Positions 21,373 through 32,876 of a DNA stretch of 64,000 bases are shown in pieces. Position 1 is the stretch's first letter. Every line of letters starts with the position of its first letter. Below the pieces are notes generated by a model. It saw only the letters and a program-made list of their open reading frames with translations. It had not been told where the DNA came from and did no database searches. Source of the DNA: Lunularia cruciata. Taxonomy: Eukaryota; Streptophyta; Marchantiopsida; Lunulariales; Lunulariaceae. The stretch lies in assembly GCA_948567375.1 (NCBI GenBank), contig OX419755.1, positions 55,818,291-55,882,290 on the forward strand, in the 5' to 3' direction. A program made the position numbers and the translations under genes.

Positions 21373-21996
21373 TGTAACACCCATTTGTGCATGTGTGTGG
21401 TATTGTGATATTTAGCTTGTTATTACAAGTACTTAAGAGATATTATTTATATAAAGATAAAGGATGGTTCTATATTAGTCATGGTTAGCTAAAGTTAGTC
21501 ATAGCTAAGATAGAAGGGACCTTACTTTAGAGGAAGTAGAAAAGATGAGCACCACTATTTTGGATTTTAGTGTGTTGACTTGGTATTATTCCTAGGTGTT
21601 TGGCTTTGAGGAAAGAGTTGAGAACTCTTGGGCCCGCAAGCCTTTTTGTTTTGGATTCTTCTTTAGTCCAAGGATAGCCCATGTGAAGGAATCCTTGACT
21701 TAGTGGTTGGGTCAAGATAAGACCACATGCTTAGGGGAATATGCCCATGTGAATAGATATTCTTTTCTACTTTTTGACTTTACTTGACTTTTAGTCTAGT
21801 GAGGAGGTACTTATCATCCTTTCATTTACAACTATCTCTCTCTCATTGAGTTCTCTAGTGAGCAATGTCTTGAGTCTTGGAGTGTTAGCCTTGGAGGAGT
21901 ATGATGGAGTTGGGGTTCCTTGCCTTCTTAGTCCATGGTGCGCTACCATAATAGCCATAAGAGGTTTATCTTGAGTGAGAGACAAGCCGGCTCACA
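21373..21996 (+). mobile_element. Solo LTR, family A, with promoter-region deletion
   Basis: A + oriented family A LTR inserted in element C. It is 624 bp rather than about 690. The missing stretch is the part between 'tagtctagt' and 'gaggaggtact', which in other copies contains 'tatataaac', so the probable TATA box is gone. The flanks TGTCA and GTCCA are similar but not identical; a TSD is possible but unproven. Confidence 0.82.
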
Positions 21997-23427
21997 GTCC
22001 ACATACACATGAAAAGGGACGTCCCAATTTGGAGCCCTCATAATTGGTGCTTCAACCAGTTTCTGCTTCAATACTCGGAAAGCATCTTCTTTGGCGGCTT
22101 CCCACAAGTAGTCTTTGGACTTCTTTAGCAGCTTTGTAAGGGGTGCAGCAAGCACCGCATAGTTTGACATGAAGTGTCTAAAATATCTGACATGTCCTAA
22201 GAAGGCTCTCAGCTCTTGGATATTCTTCAGGGATTCCAAAGTTGAGATTACTTTAACCTTCTTCACATCAACTTCAATCCCTTGGCTTGAAATCCAATGC
22301 CCCAAGAGAATTCTCTCCTTCATTGCAAAGAAGCAGTTCTCTTGGTGTAATGACAAACCGGCAAAATGACACCTTTCAAAAGTTTGGCAAAGGTAATCCA
22401 AATGTACATCTCTTTGCCCAAACACACAAAAATCATCAATGAAGACAACCACAAATTTGTGCAAAAAATCCTTGAAGATTGCATTCATCATCCGTTAGAA
22501 AGTAGCGGGAGCATAACACAACCCAAAGGTCATCTGATTTTAAGCAAAAGTGCTCCAATAGGTGGTGAATGTAGTTTAATCCTTGTCCTCTTTTTGGATG
22601 GATACTTGATTGTACCCTAAAAATCCATCAAGAAAATTGTAACAAGGGTGACCAACTACTTGGTCCAAAATCATATCAGTAAAAGGCAAAGGATGATGAT
22701 CCTTCCTTGTCACTGTGTTCAACTTGCAAAAATCATGGCACACTCGAATCTTTCCAGTCTTCTTCTTCAAAATGATGACAATGGGGGAAACCCACTTACT
22801 GCTCAAGATAGGAAAGATTATTTGGGTCCCTAAGTACTTGTCAATTTTTTCTTTCACCAAGAGGGAGTACTTTAGGTTCAGGCGGTATTGTCTTTGCCGA
22901 ACCGGAACTGCACCTTCAACCAGATCAATCCGGTGTTCTCCAAATTCTTGTGGAATGCCTGGCATTTGATTAATAGACTAGGCAAATACATCTTGGAATT
23001 CTATAAACATGGCAATGTATCCTGCCAACTCCTCCGGAGTGACTGTCTTTGAAATCTTCAAAATTTTTCCTTCAATCAAGACAACATCTTGATAGTCATC
23101 GGGGTTGATGACACCTTTAACATGGCTTACTTGGCTCAATCCAACACGTATTGCAGTCAAACCCCCTTCTTCCAAGTCGTGTTCACCCAAGGCAATGTTG
23201 TATGGGTCTTTGTCTTTGACCTCTACCTCATAGCATTCCAAATAATTTACTTGGACTTTGTCTCCGGAGTCTTCGAATGACAAAGACAAAGAATCTTTGG
23301 ATTCATCTTTGTCTTCCAATGAAGTAGTTTCCCCAAGGTGAGGAACCTTTGTCCAACTCATGGTCACCAGCTTCTGATCTTTGGACAAAATGTCCTTAAA
23401 CCTTAACTTTTGCTGGTGCCAATCCAC
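21997..23427 (-). pseudogene. Reverse transcriptase of element C
   Basis: Minus-strand RT in pieces. The upstream part (23427-22978) is acidic linker. Then follow 'KEKIDKYLGTQIIFPILSSKWVSPIVIILKKKTGKIRVCHDFCKLN' blocks (22870-22720) and 'NFLDGFLGYNQVSIQKEDKD' (22640-22576). After a break comes the catalytic 'FVVVFIDDFCVFG' (FIDD near 22431-22445), then 'ELRAFLGHVRYFRHFMSNYA' and 'APIMRAPNWDVPFHVYVD', where the A LTR interrupts. The RT type, with F-I-D-D, is like that of family A and unlike D1's Y-I-D-D. Confidence 0.82.
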
Positions 23428-23433
23428 AATAAC

Positions 23434-23898
23434 CTAGACACTGTGCAACCATGGTCTTTTGATCAAGAGAGGATAACCAGTTTCAGTTATTGCTCGCAGC
23501 ACAATGTAATCTAACTTGAAGAGCACCCCTCCAATGATTGTAGTTATATTTGATAGCATGCCCAAGGGCCGACTGTTGGTTTGATCCGCAAATTTCAGAA
23601 TTCGGGGTGTTGGTTCAAAAGTTGTATACCCTAGTCGATGTGCGGTGTCTTCTGTCATGACATTCACACCCAACCCCGAATCAATGTGTATGGATGTGAT
23701 CATGCAGCCTGCAATCTCCACATCCACTTTGGGAGATCCCAAATCTTCATGTTCAATACAATAACTTGTGGGCAAGTCTTTCTTGGTCATCGCCCTTACT
23801 TTCTTGAGGGCTGAACTTAGCTGCTTTTTGTACAGCTTGTTGTCCTCCCACAATTGCTTAAATGTGATATTAGCACTCATAGACGCCATATCAGCCAT
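23434..23898 (-). pseudogene. Aspartic protease of element C
   Basis: A 154-codon minus-strand frame. The active-site block reads 'TSIHIDSGLGVNVMTEDTAHRLG', a D-S-G-x motif, and the C-terminal block 'PLLIKRPWLHSV' fits the gypsy protease I-L-G-x-P-W-L pattern. The upstream half is alpha-helical linker. This stretch itself is open, and the next stop lies before the RT linker. Confidence 0.72.
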
Positions 23899-23999
23899 AA
23901 TATTGTACTATGGAACTCCTCCTAATTTCACCTTCTTCACCTTTGTCTTTGGGTCCGAAGTCTATCCTTGTTCAAATCGGACTTTGGGGTGCTTCAGGA

Positions 24000-26239
24000 T
24001 GGTAATCGGTGTACAAATGGCCTTGACCCAATGATCTTCGGGTTGACCAACTTCAGCTTGGATCAAGTCTTTTACTTTGGACCTGATATCCGCTGGAAAA
24101 AACTGGAGGCTATGTCTTTGTGTTCTCCTCCAAACTCATCTCTTGCGTGCGGAGTACTGCTTTCTTGATTTCTTTTTGCAAGGCTTTCGCTTTAGCTTTT
24201 GCTAGAATCTTTTCCTCCTTAGCAAAAAGGATAGCTTTCGGGCATAGCCTCTTCGCCTTCCGTGAAGGCAAAGAAGTAGTACTCACTTCTTTGGGATCGT
24301 GCTTCTTCTTCCTCGTGTGTGTCTCTACCTTCAAAATTTTGAGGTCCGGCCATTCTCCTTCTGAAGCGGGACTCCCTTCTTGAGGCCTCTTTTCCTCAAG
24401 TGTTATACAATTTACATTTGTATCCCCTTTTGCTTGGAGCACAACACGCTCAATGGGGATCTATATAGACTTTACAGGTGGCTTTGGGTTAGGTGGTTAC
24501 GGGCATTGATTTCTTGTATGCCCCAATCCTATACAATTTCTGCAAAGGAGAATGTACCCAATTTGCCATCTAGGGTCCAAACAATTTGGAGACCAATGTC
24601 CGATCAAGCCACAATTGTAGCAAGCACCTAGTGCAACATTTTGAGGTCTATTTTGGCCGCCCATTGGTGGTCTTTGTGGGGAACATTATTGTTGTATTCC
24701 CTTGGTCCATACCTCGGACCTTGATATGATGTGCTCACTTGAGGCTGTACCCTTGGGTTTGGTACACAACCTCTTCTTCCTCACTTTGGTCCCAACCAGG
24801 AACCCAATCAATTTGTTGCATTGGAAATGTAGTGTGGGTCAAATACTCCATATTAGCGTGGCCGGATTTACCACATGTAGTGCACCATACATTTGGTTGA
24901 CCAAATGACGGAGGGTTTCTTTGGTCCTTAGCCCCAATCATCTGGATCTTGAAATCCACAAACTCTTTAATAAGAGTCTCCAGCTTCTGATTTGCCTTAG
25001 GTACATTCTTTGCTTGCAGTGTTACTGGTTTCTTTTCTTTGCATCTTTGTATTCTTCATGACTTTGATTCTTCTTTGGATTCCCAAGAAGAACTCGAAGA
25101 TGTGGAGGATTCTTCCAAAGAAGGGGATGTATTATAAGAAGCTCTCTTTCTAGGCTTCTTGCCTTTCTTCTCCCAATTTCTTCAGTTGCTGCATGAGTGT
25201 GAGTGAGCCACCTCATATCAGGCAATATGTTTGAGTACTTTGTCTAGGGAAGTTACATTCCTCTCCTTGGCAAAAATAAGAATCTTTGGTGAAAGTCCAC
25301 CAAGGAACTAGGTAATGGCTTGGGCATTGGAGTAACCCACCACACCAAATTGTTTTGGAACTCGGTTCAATAGGGCCATGAACCACTTGGAGTAATCTCT
25401 CAATTTTTCCTTCTTCCCTTGGTCCAAATCATTAAGTGCCGCAAAGACACTCGTATCATAATCCACTTCCCAGAATCGTTCCAAGAAGCCATTTTGTAAG
25501 TCTGCCCAATCTGGTGCTGTGAGCCCCTTTTGGGTTACATGGATATACCAACTAGCTTTCTTTCATAGAAGACTTAGGAAAATCCGCAGACAATCCACAA
25601 AGTCATGTTCCTTGTTGGCAAAGGAAATGACTTTGAATTCTTTGATAAATTCATCAGGATCTTTGTCTTGTTCTATCCCCTTATACTTCTGATAGGCGTG
25701 TTGGGTCACACGTAATGAAGTCATCATTTGGTTTGGCGGAATTGGCTGTGGTAAGTTTAAACTTGAGAGAACCAAGGAGCTGCTTGGTAGGGACGCCATG
25801 TTGTTGATCCAAGGGTTCCAATTAGTCAAGTTCAAAGTGGGGTCTTCTTTGACAATTTCTTGTTCTTTGGTTGTGTTGACTGTAACCTAAATAGAAGTAA
25901 GAGGTTCAAAACCTTCCAAGTGTTCTTCAAAATTCCTTTGAGACAACCGAGGAATCATGCATAAAAGATTTTGACACTCTTCTTCCGTAAGTGTTTGTGC
26001 CGTCTTTTCACAAACAAACTTTAATGAATTTAACTTCCTTTACAACTTTAGGGGAAGTTTGTGTACTAGGTCGTAATGAATATGTCTGCCTGCTTGAGTC
26101 TTTCTTCTTCTTGGAAGAGGGGGATGAAAAGTAGCCTTGCCACCCTCCTTCACGTTTCTTTTGCTCGAGTTCTTGCAAACCTTCATGAACTTTGTGGAGA
26201 AGTTGAAAGTCCAATGCCTCTTGTTTGGTTTTGTCAAAA
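24000..26239 (-). pseudogene. Gag of element C with two zinc knuckles
   Basis: Decayed minus-strand gag. The gag-like helical part is at 25835-25563 ('NQMMTSLRVTQHAYQKYKGIEQDKDPDEFIKEF'-type sequence) and on to about 25250. Knuckle-like motifs are 'CTTCGKSGH' (about 24890-24860, last Cys lost) and, near 24640-24550, two closely spaced CxxCxxxxH motifs. A basic Lys-rich tail follows (24442-24110). The upstream end is cut at 26239 by the solo C LTR at 26245-30030; the TSD GTAGA lies at the junction. Confidence 0.68.
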
Positions 26240-26244
26240 GTAGA

Positions 26245-29200
26245 TATGACAACCTGACAAATATCACTTTTGCGGTAATTGGGTAAGTAAAGTTTGTTCC
26301 CGTAGAGATACGAGTCAGAATTGGTCAAATATAAAGTCAAATAGTAACAATGTAGTTCTTCTTGAGTTCTTCTTTAATCTCTCAGGTAGAAACCACACCC
26401 AGAAGAGAGTAACAAGCACTGATTTATAGTCTTGTCACGAATTCATACTCCTTAATCACAACTCCATCAAATCTTTCCAAACAATCTTGATTGTGATGAT
26501 TCAAGCTCTCCCAAAAACGGCACTTCACTGCAAAATGACTTTGCCTCAGAATTGTGTTCCACCCCTCCATTGAAGGCACAACTTCCTTGATCAAAATTGC
26601 TTCACATCAACTTTGCACTGCACTCACAAATGAAAAATACTACCAACACTACAATTCCTCTCAGATCTGTCAAGGCATTGCTTTGATTGCACTTCACTCA
26701 GGATCAAACACACAGAATGAAGATCAAGGCTGTGGAATCCAACATCCAACAAACACATTGACTTGCACATCGAAATTCTTCACACACTCACAAACATAGA
26801 CACAAAGTTGATACTCGGAATCAAGCTCAAGCGACAAGCACTACTTCACATCACTTTGCTTTATCTATTCTTAGAAATAATGAGCACTGAACAACATGAT
26901 ATTGCGAATGCCACTCTTAAGTAGTGAAGCAATCGATAGTTTTAACAACTATACCGTTCTACAACAACTGTTCTAACCTGCAGATCCGAAATGACAATGC
27001 ACCTCTTCATATCTGCCTCTTCAAATCTCAAATCTGTTACTAATCCAATCCGATGTCTACTTCTTCCTCGGCTTTCAAACCCAAACCCGAAGTAATCTTA
27101 CTTCCTACTACTCTGTCCTCGGGTTTCACAACTTCTAATTCTTCTACCAGATCCAACAATTCTCGTTCCTGATCTAAAATTCCACTAGTGGGTAATCTAT
27201 CTAACTCCTTATCTCCCGACCCACTCTTCTCTAATGTCTCCATCGGTAACTCCAAAGACATTTGTACTCCTACGTTATTTACTTCGGGTTTTGTTTGAAC
27301 ATCTTTCCAAAGCTTTTCCATCTCTATTTTCACTAAGTCTAATCTAATTGAAATGTTGTCTTCTACTTCTAATATCTTCTTGTCTACCCAAGTTCTGAGA
27401 CAAATCAACAAGGCGTTCATATTTGTGTCTTTTGCTTGTCTTTGCCTTGTCTCCTCCACCAACAACTTCAACTCATGCAGCCTCGTCTCCTCAATCCGAA
27501 TACTGGCTTTTGTACTTAGCATTGCATTCATTTTGAGGACAATTTCCTTCACTGGCTCCAATTTGGTCTTCCTCTCTTGCTCTTGATCTGCAAGCCAGTC
27601 CTCTCTGTACATCGCCAACTCCTCCTCAAACTCAGCTTTCACCGTCTCCTTCTCCTTCTCCTTATGTACAATCTTCTCCTCCTGATTATGAAGTAATTCT
27701 TGTAGTCTTTTTTCTTCCCTATATTGTGCCGCCAACTCTCTTTGCCAGAGTTGCTTCTTCTCCTTGACACTCTCTATCACCTTATTGAGCTCCTGATCCT
27801 TTGCTGCTACCCTCGCCATAGCATGGATTACTTCTACTCTTGAATCAACAAACTACTACTTCAAGATCTCATACTCCGCTACTTGTTTCTCCCTTGCTAT
27901 AGCACTCTTCTTCACAAGATCCTCTTGATAATTTATTTCTCTCTTCAAGTCTTTGATTACCTGACTTCTTACTACTGCCTCCGCTCGCAGTACTTCTCTT
28001 TCTTCCTCACCTTGGGTTATACTCTTCTTCAACTCCGATTTTTCTTCTTTTGATCTTGCCAACACCTGCAATACAGTCTTTACCTTCGGACATGTTGACT
28101 GCATTTCCTTCTTCTTATGTTCTAACTTTACCAACAACGGACACACCACTTCCAGTAGGTACTCCACTCCATCACTCGGGATTACTTCTTCTCGTGTGGC
28201 CACTTCTCTTTGTACTTTGTGTTCATCCGATACTCGCCTTCTTCTCTGTAGTCTTTGTATCGGAAGTGACGCTTCACTTCCCGAGCTTTCTCCTACCTCT
28301 TCCTTCACTTTACTTGGCCCCGCTTCACACTTTGCCTTATGTCTCGAGCGAATTCCTTGCTGTACGGTGATCTTCTTTTCCTCGGGCATAGTTACTTTGT
28401 CTTCCAACTGTGTGTTGTCTTTGGCCTCCATCTCGGCTTGCACTTCTTCTTTGTATTTGTCAGCCGCCGGCACCGATGTCATCTCTCCCCCTTCATCACT
28501 ATCACTGCTCATATCTCCGCTTTGCAATGTTAGCTCAGGTTCCTCCTCATGTTTCGAGTCTCCCATTTTGAGCTCGGTCTCTCCTTCTGAGTCTTCGTCC
28601 TCCAACTCAATCACCATCATACTTCACCTTGGGTTACTTCTCTGCACCTTCCGAGGTTTCTTGCTGTCTTCGGCTTCTCCTTGCCGACTCCTCTTCTTTG
28701 ATTTTGGAGTGCTCGCTTCTATCTCCACGCTCTTACCCGTCTTCATGTAGTATTCATCCGTGCTACGGATTTGGAGAATGTACTGTTGTTCCTCCACGTC
28801 GACTTCTCTTCTCAAGTCGGGATGGAAGTGAGACACCATTCTGTTTCGCTCCGCCAAGTTGAGCAAATTCAACCCAAGGTAAAAATGTGCTGCAAATGGC
28901 ACGATGTAGTGTGGTGGCGACTTATCCCGCAAATTCCACACCATCTGTCTCGTCCTCCCATGGAAGCACCTCGCCCAATTTATAGGTTCTCTTGCAAACA
29001 ACTTATGGAAGAACACCGCTTGGTGTTTCATCACATAAGTTGTTCTCTCCGGCTTCAAGATTGCCATGAGAGCACTCACGATCCCTCTCTTCATTGGATC
29101 CTTGTAACTCTCAACTTTATACCCATTCTTCGTTCTCTTCAACGAGAAAGCGTCTCTCACCTCCTTAGTTTCTTGAGCTATCTCTCCTTTCCCCAAGAAC

Positions 29201-30030
29201 GTGGCTCCCTGCTCCGAGCCTACCTCCTTCCCGAGTACGAGTCTCCAATCCAACTCTGTCCAGCAAGCAGGATTTCCTCTCTTCCCTTCTTCCTTGGGTC
29301 CATCAAGACACTTACTCTCGATGATTTCTGTCATGAATCCTGGAAAACTTACATTCTAGTTCCATGCCAGAAATGTGATCCAAAGTCGGCTCAAGACTTC
29401 AATCCTTGCTATCACGTCTAACCTCCGAATCGCATGATTTCTTACTGTGAATTCGGAGTTCTTCTTTCCTCCTCCCATCTCTTCTACTTTCTCACTCTCT
29501 CTGGATTTCACTCTCGCAACTTCTCCCTTGCGCACTAACACGATTCCAACTCTATTTCCCTTCCTTGGATCACCTGCAAGACAACTTCTCAATGGCAAAG
29601 GAAAATTACTTGACATTTCGTTGTTGCAAGTTCGATTTTTATAGAGTTGCGCTTCTTCATCTTCCATCACTTTGAGTTTCTACCAAGAAATCACACCTCC
29701 GGCATGCACATGTCACTGTCAATAAACCTTCACGCGTATGGGCCGCCAGTTTTTAAACGGCCCTTTCTTGAATTTCTCGCCCCGACAAAAGGTTGTTAGA
29801 CTGTCTTTGCCTCGGGTTGAGCTCCCCCCCGATACGAAGAAATTTTACTTTAGGTTGTATGCTGACAAGGCATTTCCGAGTACTTTGCCTTATGACCTGA
29901 AGTCACTTTACTTTGGGTTTCACCCCGAAGACTCTTTTCTTCGCCTTCTTTGGCCATACAAGCGCAATCCGACTTCTCTATACACTTCTTCTCCTTTATT
30001 TTGAAAAAAAATAAAAATGTGGGCATCATA
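26245..30030 (-). mobile_element. Full-length solo LTR of family C (3786 bp)
   Basis: Bounded by a perfect 5-bp TSD, GTAGA (26240-26244 and 30031-30035), inside element C between its primer site and gag. The + strand ends are TATGACAACC and GGGCATCATA. There are no internal genes, primer site or second LTR, so it is a solo LTR. It is the best copy for defining the C LTR: 757 bp of terminal noncoding sequence (26245-27001), an 877-codon ORF (27040-29670) and about 360 bp of 5' sequence (29671-30030) that in the minus strand starts TATGATGCCCAC. Confidence 0.85.
27040..29670 (-). pseudogene. LTR-encoded 877-codon coiled-coil ORF (best copy)
   Basis: Function unknown. The minus strand stays in one frame for 877 codons with only three stops: TAG near 29355 (Trp in the other copies), TGA near 28623, TAG near 27855. 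There are no frameshifts. Residues about 1-105 are basic with 'SSNFPLPLRSCLAG'. Residues about 110-280 form a globular domain ('NGYKVESYKDPMKRGIVSALM', 'QAVFFHKLFAREPINWARCFH', 'HYIVPFAAHFYLGLNLL'). Residues about 280-480 are Ser/Glu/Lys-rich and low complexity. Residues about 480-877 are heptad-rich coiled coil. The domain vaguely recalls extra ORFs of plant gypsy elements, but I cannot name a family. ATG at 29670 is the furthest upstream; 29616 is an alternative. Confidence 0.75.
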
Positions 30031-30035
30031 GTAGA

Positions 30036-30183
30036 TTGGATCTTCAAACGTTCTTCTTCTTCACAATGCAATGTTTGTCTTCAAACTCTCTCTTCCCGTT
30101 GTTCTCTTGATGCTGAAATTCATATTGCTTTGACGCCCAGTTTCAAGATTGGCTTCGTATTCTTCCACTTCTGAGTGTTGTAT
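30036..30183 (-). other. Leader of element C
   Basis: A short noncoding stretch between the primer site and the inserted solo LTR. It continues at 26239 beyond that insertion. Nothing else is recognised. Confidence 0.5.
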
Positions 30184-30200
30184 CACCGGCAATGGCGCCA
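30184..30200 (-). promoter_or_regulatory. Primer-binding site, tRNA-Asp type
   Basis: The + strand reads 'caccggcaatggcgcca'. The 3' end of plant tRNA-Asp with its CCA is CCCCGGCAACGGCGCCA, so 15 of 17 positions match. The site lies 7 bp inside the LTR border at 30208, in the correct orientation for a minus-strand element. It fixes 30208 upward as the 5' LTR. Confidence 0.82.
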
Positions 30201-30207
30201 AAAATCA

Positions 30208-32876
30208 TGTGACAACTTGGAAAATATCACATTTGTGGTAATTGGGTTAGTAAATTTTGTTCCCACAGAGATACGAATCAGAATTGGTCAAATACTAAAT
30301 CAAACAGTAACATGTAGTTCTTCTTGATGTTCTCTTTAATCTCTTAGGTAGAAACTACACCCAGAAGAGAGTAACAAGCTCACAATCTTGACAACTTGTC
30401 ATGCATTCACACTCCTTAATCACAACATAGCAAATTCTGTCCAAATAATTCTTGATTGTGATGATTTAGATTCTCCTGAAGACGGCACTTCACTGTGAAA
30501 ACAACTTTGCCTTAGAATTGTGTTCCACCCCTCCATTGAAGGCACAACTTCCTTGATAAGAATTGCTTCACATCAACTTCACGCTGCACTCAGAAATGCA
30601 GAATACTACCAACACTACAATTCCTCTCAGATCTATCAAGGCATTGCTCCAATTGCACTTCACTCAGGATCACACACACAGAATGAAGATCAAGGCTACG
30701 GAATCCAACATTCAACAAACACATTGACTTGCACTTCAAATTTCTCCCACACACTCACAAACATAAACACAAAGTTCATACTCAGAATTAAGCTCAAGTG
30801 ACAAGCACTGAAATCAACATTTCACTTTATCTATCTTCAGAAATATGAATTCTGAACAACATAACACTGCAAATACCACTCTTAAATAGTGAAGTAAATG
30901 ATAGTTCTAACAAAAATACCGATCTACAACAACTCTCCTAACATGCAGATCCAAACTGACAATGCAACCCTTCATATCTGCCCCTTCAAATCTCAAATCT
31001 GTTTCTACCCCAATCCAATGTCTACCTTGTCATCAGCTTTCACCCGATGATCTTCCTATCACTTCTCCTTCTTCTGGTATGTCTGATTCTACCAAATCCT
31101 TCACTATTTCTACTATCTCTTCACTAAAATCTACAATTGAGGTCATGGGTAATCCATCTACTTCTTTATCTTTTGACCCACTCTTCTCTAATGTGTCAAA
31201 TAACAAGTCAGAAGACACCTGAATTCCTACTTCTGCAACATTGAACTTCCTCTCCTCTATCACACTACTCCTGATTCTCTCTAACTCTGACTTGACTAAA
31301 TCTACTATGAGACTGACATCGTCTCCTACTTCTAACATCTTCCGATCTACTTGCTCCCTTAATCAGATCAATAAAGTGTTCATATCCACATCTTTGGCTT
31401 TCCTCTTTCGAGTTTCGTGCACAAGCAACTTTAACTTGTGTAGACGTGCTTCTTCTAATCTCCCTTCAGCCTCTATACTCAAGATTGCTTGCAACTTTCT
31501 TGCAACTTCTCCTACTGATTTTGACTCATAACCTTGAGATTGCTCTACCTTCAACTCTTCGCGGTACATCTTCAACTCATCTTTGTACTCAACAGCGAGC
31601 ATCTTCTTCTCCTCCGCATTCTGTGAACTCTATAACTCAACACTTTGTACCAGCTTGTGCAATCTTTCTTCTTCTCAATACCTGACTGCCAACTCTCTAT
31701 GCCATGTTTGATCCTTCTTGACTGCACTCTTCCTCAAGCTTTCTAACTCCTGCTCCATTATTGTAGCCATTGCCTTCACATGAATACTTTCAATACGCAC
31801 ATCACTGACCTCCTCTTTCATCTTGGTCAGCAACATTGCCTGCTCTTTCAATTCTTTGGCTTGCTTCTGTAGTTCCTTACCTCTTGACTCAAAAATTTCT
31901 TGCAACTTCTCAAAAGTCTTCTTCTTCAAGACTACATCCACCCAAAGTTCTTCAACTTCCTTGTCTCTTGGGACTACACGCTCCTGCAAACCCTTCACTT
32001 CAACCAGCAAATACTTCACCACCTGCAACTCATTTTTTGCCTTCATACAATCTTGGGGAATTACCTTCTGGTGCTCCTTCAACAGTTCCAACAATGGAAT
32101 GACAACCTTTGATAGATACTATATTCTGCCAAAGTTCTCTTCGTCTTTTGACCCATCTTTGTACTTTGCCTCTTCCATCGGCTCCTTCTGCCAAAGTCAC
32201 AATCTTTGTATCTTTAGAGACGCTGCTTCCGAGCTTCTTTCTTCCTTACCTACTGAATCGGCCCCGCATGGTACTCCTTCTGTCTTTCAGTCCCCTTCTC
32301 TTCCACAACCAGGGCTACGCAATGATTTGTCTTTCCTGGTACACTATCAATCATCGCATGACAAGCTTCACCCACTCCAACTGATTGCTGAACCTCATGT
32401 TCCCCCTCACTCTCACTTCTAGATTCCTCACTTTGTAAAGTGAGTTCGTCTTCTTCTGAGTCCTCTCCTCAAGACTCTGTCTCCCCTTCAAACTTGGTTT
32501 CCAATGATGCTTCTTTCACCATCTTCTTACTCTGTAGAACCAGTCTTTGGGCCTTCCTTTGTGCTGGAGGTGACTTTGCATCTTTGGGTTTACTTGCTTC
32601 TTCTTCTTCAAGCTTGAGACTTCTTCTATCTTTCATTGTCCTGTCCTCAAGAAGTGATCATCATTGTCTTGCAAGTGTGCCATATATTGTTGCTCTTCTT
32701 CATCCGCTTTGTGTCTCAAATTAGGATGGAAATGTAACATCATGCAACGCCTCTCCTTTGCTGTCAGCAAGTTCAACCTAAAGTAGAAGGGTGCTGCAAA
32801 CGGTGCAAAATAATGTGGAGGCAAAATTGTCTTCCAATTGACTACCATCCACCTTGTTTGTTGGTGAAAACACTTC
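30208..32876 (-). repeat. 5' LTR of element C, truncated
   Basis: Starts TGTGACAAC next to the primer site and parallels 15935-18600 of the 3' LTR. It stops abruptly at about 32876 in the middle of the LTR ORF, where D2a resumes. About 1.1 kb of the LTR's outer end is missing. Confidence 0.8.
31033..32876 (-). pseudogene. LTR ORF copy in the truncated 5' LTR of C
   Basis: C-terminal two thirds of the LTR-encoded protein. It closely follows the 16736-18600 copy (for example 'KKTFEKLQEIFESRGKELQKQ' against 'KKTFKKLQESFESRGKELQKQ'). Coiled-coil heptads run from 32094 to 31033. Part of the globular domain, 'PPHYFAPFAAPFYFRLNLL', is visible near 32830. The N-terminus was lost in the truncation at 32876. 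Several stops and frame changes. Confidence 0.68.

Larger units (their letters stand above)
15935..32876 (-). mobile_element. Family C giant-LTR retrotransposon (host of two solo LTRs)
   Basis: A Ty3/gypsy-type element on the minus strand. Its parts, 5' to 3', are: 5' LTR (32876-30208, outer end truncated), tRNA-Asp primer site (30200-30184), gag, protease, RT, RNase H, integrase, and 3' LTR (19681-15935, 3747 bp). A solo C LTR (26245-30030) sits between primer site and gag, and a solo A LTR (21373-21996) in the RT/RNase H region. Without these the element is about 12.5 kb. It lies inside D2a; the left flank is TGAGA. The right edge lacks the outer part of the 5' LTR and about 45-60 bp of D2a, so no TSD remains. 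Pol is heavily decayed. Confidence 0.82.

Noticed and set aside
26245..27001. A 757-bp LTR for family C, with the ORF as an internal gene
   Set aside because: The shared segment begins cleanly at TGTGACAAC but never ends next to a TSD at 757 bp. In all four solo copies the TSD encloses the segment plus the ORF region, and the 5' LTR of C also continues into the ORF. A 3.8-kb LTR explains every copy.
26245..30030. The C-derived units as DNA transposons with short inverted ends (TGTGRYA-CCC)
   Set aside because: The inverted similarity is only about 10 bp and matches the usual TG/CA of LTR ends. The same unit forms both LTRs of an element with primer site, gag and pol.
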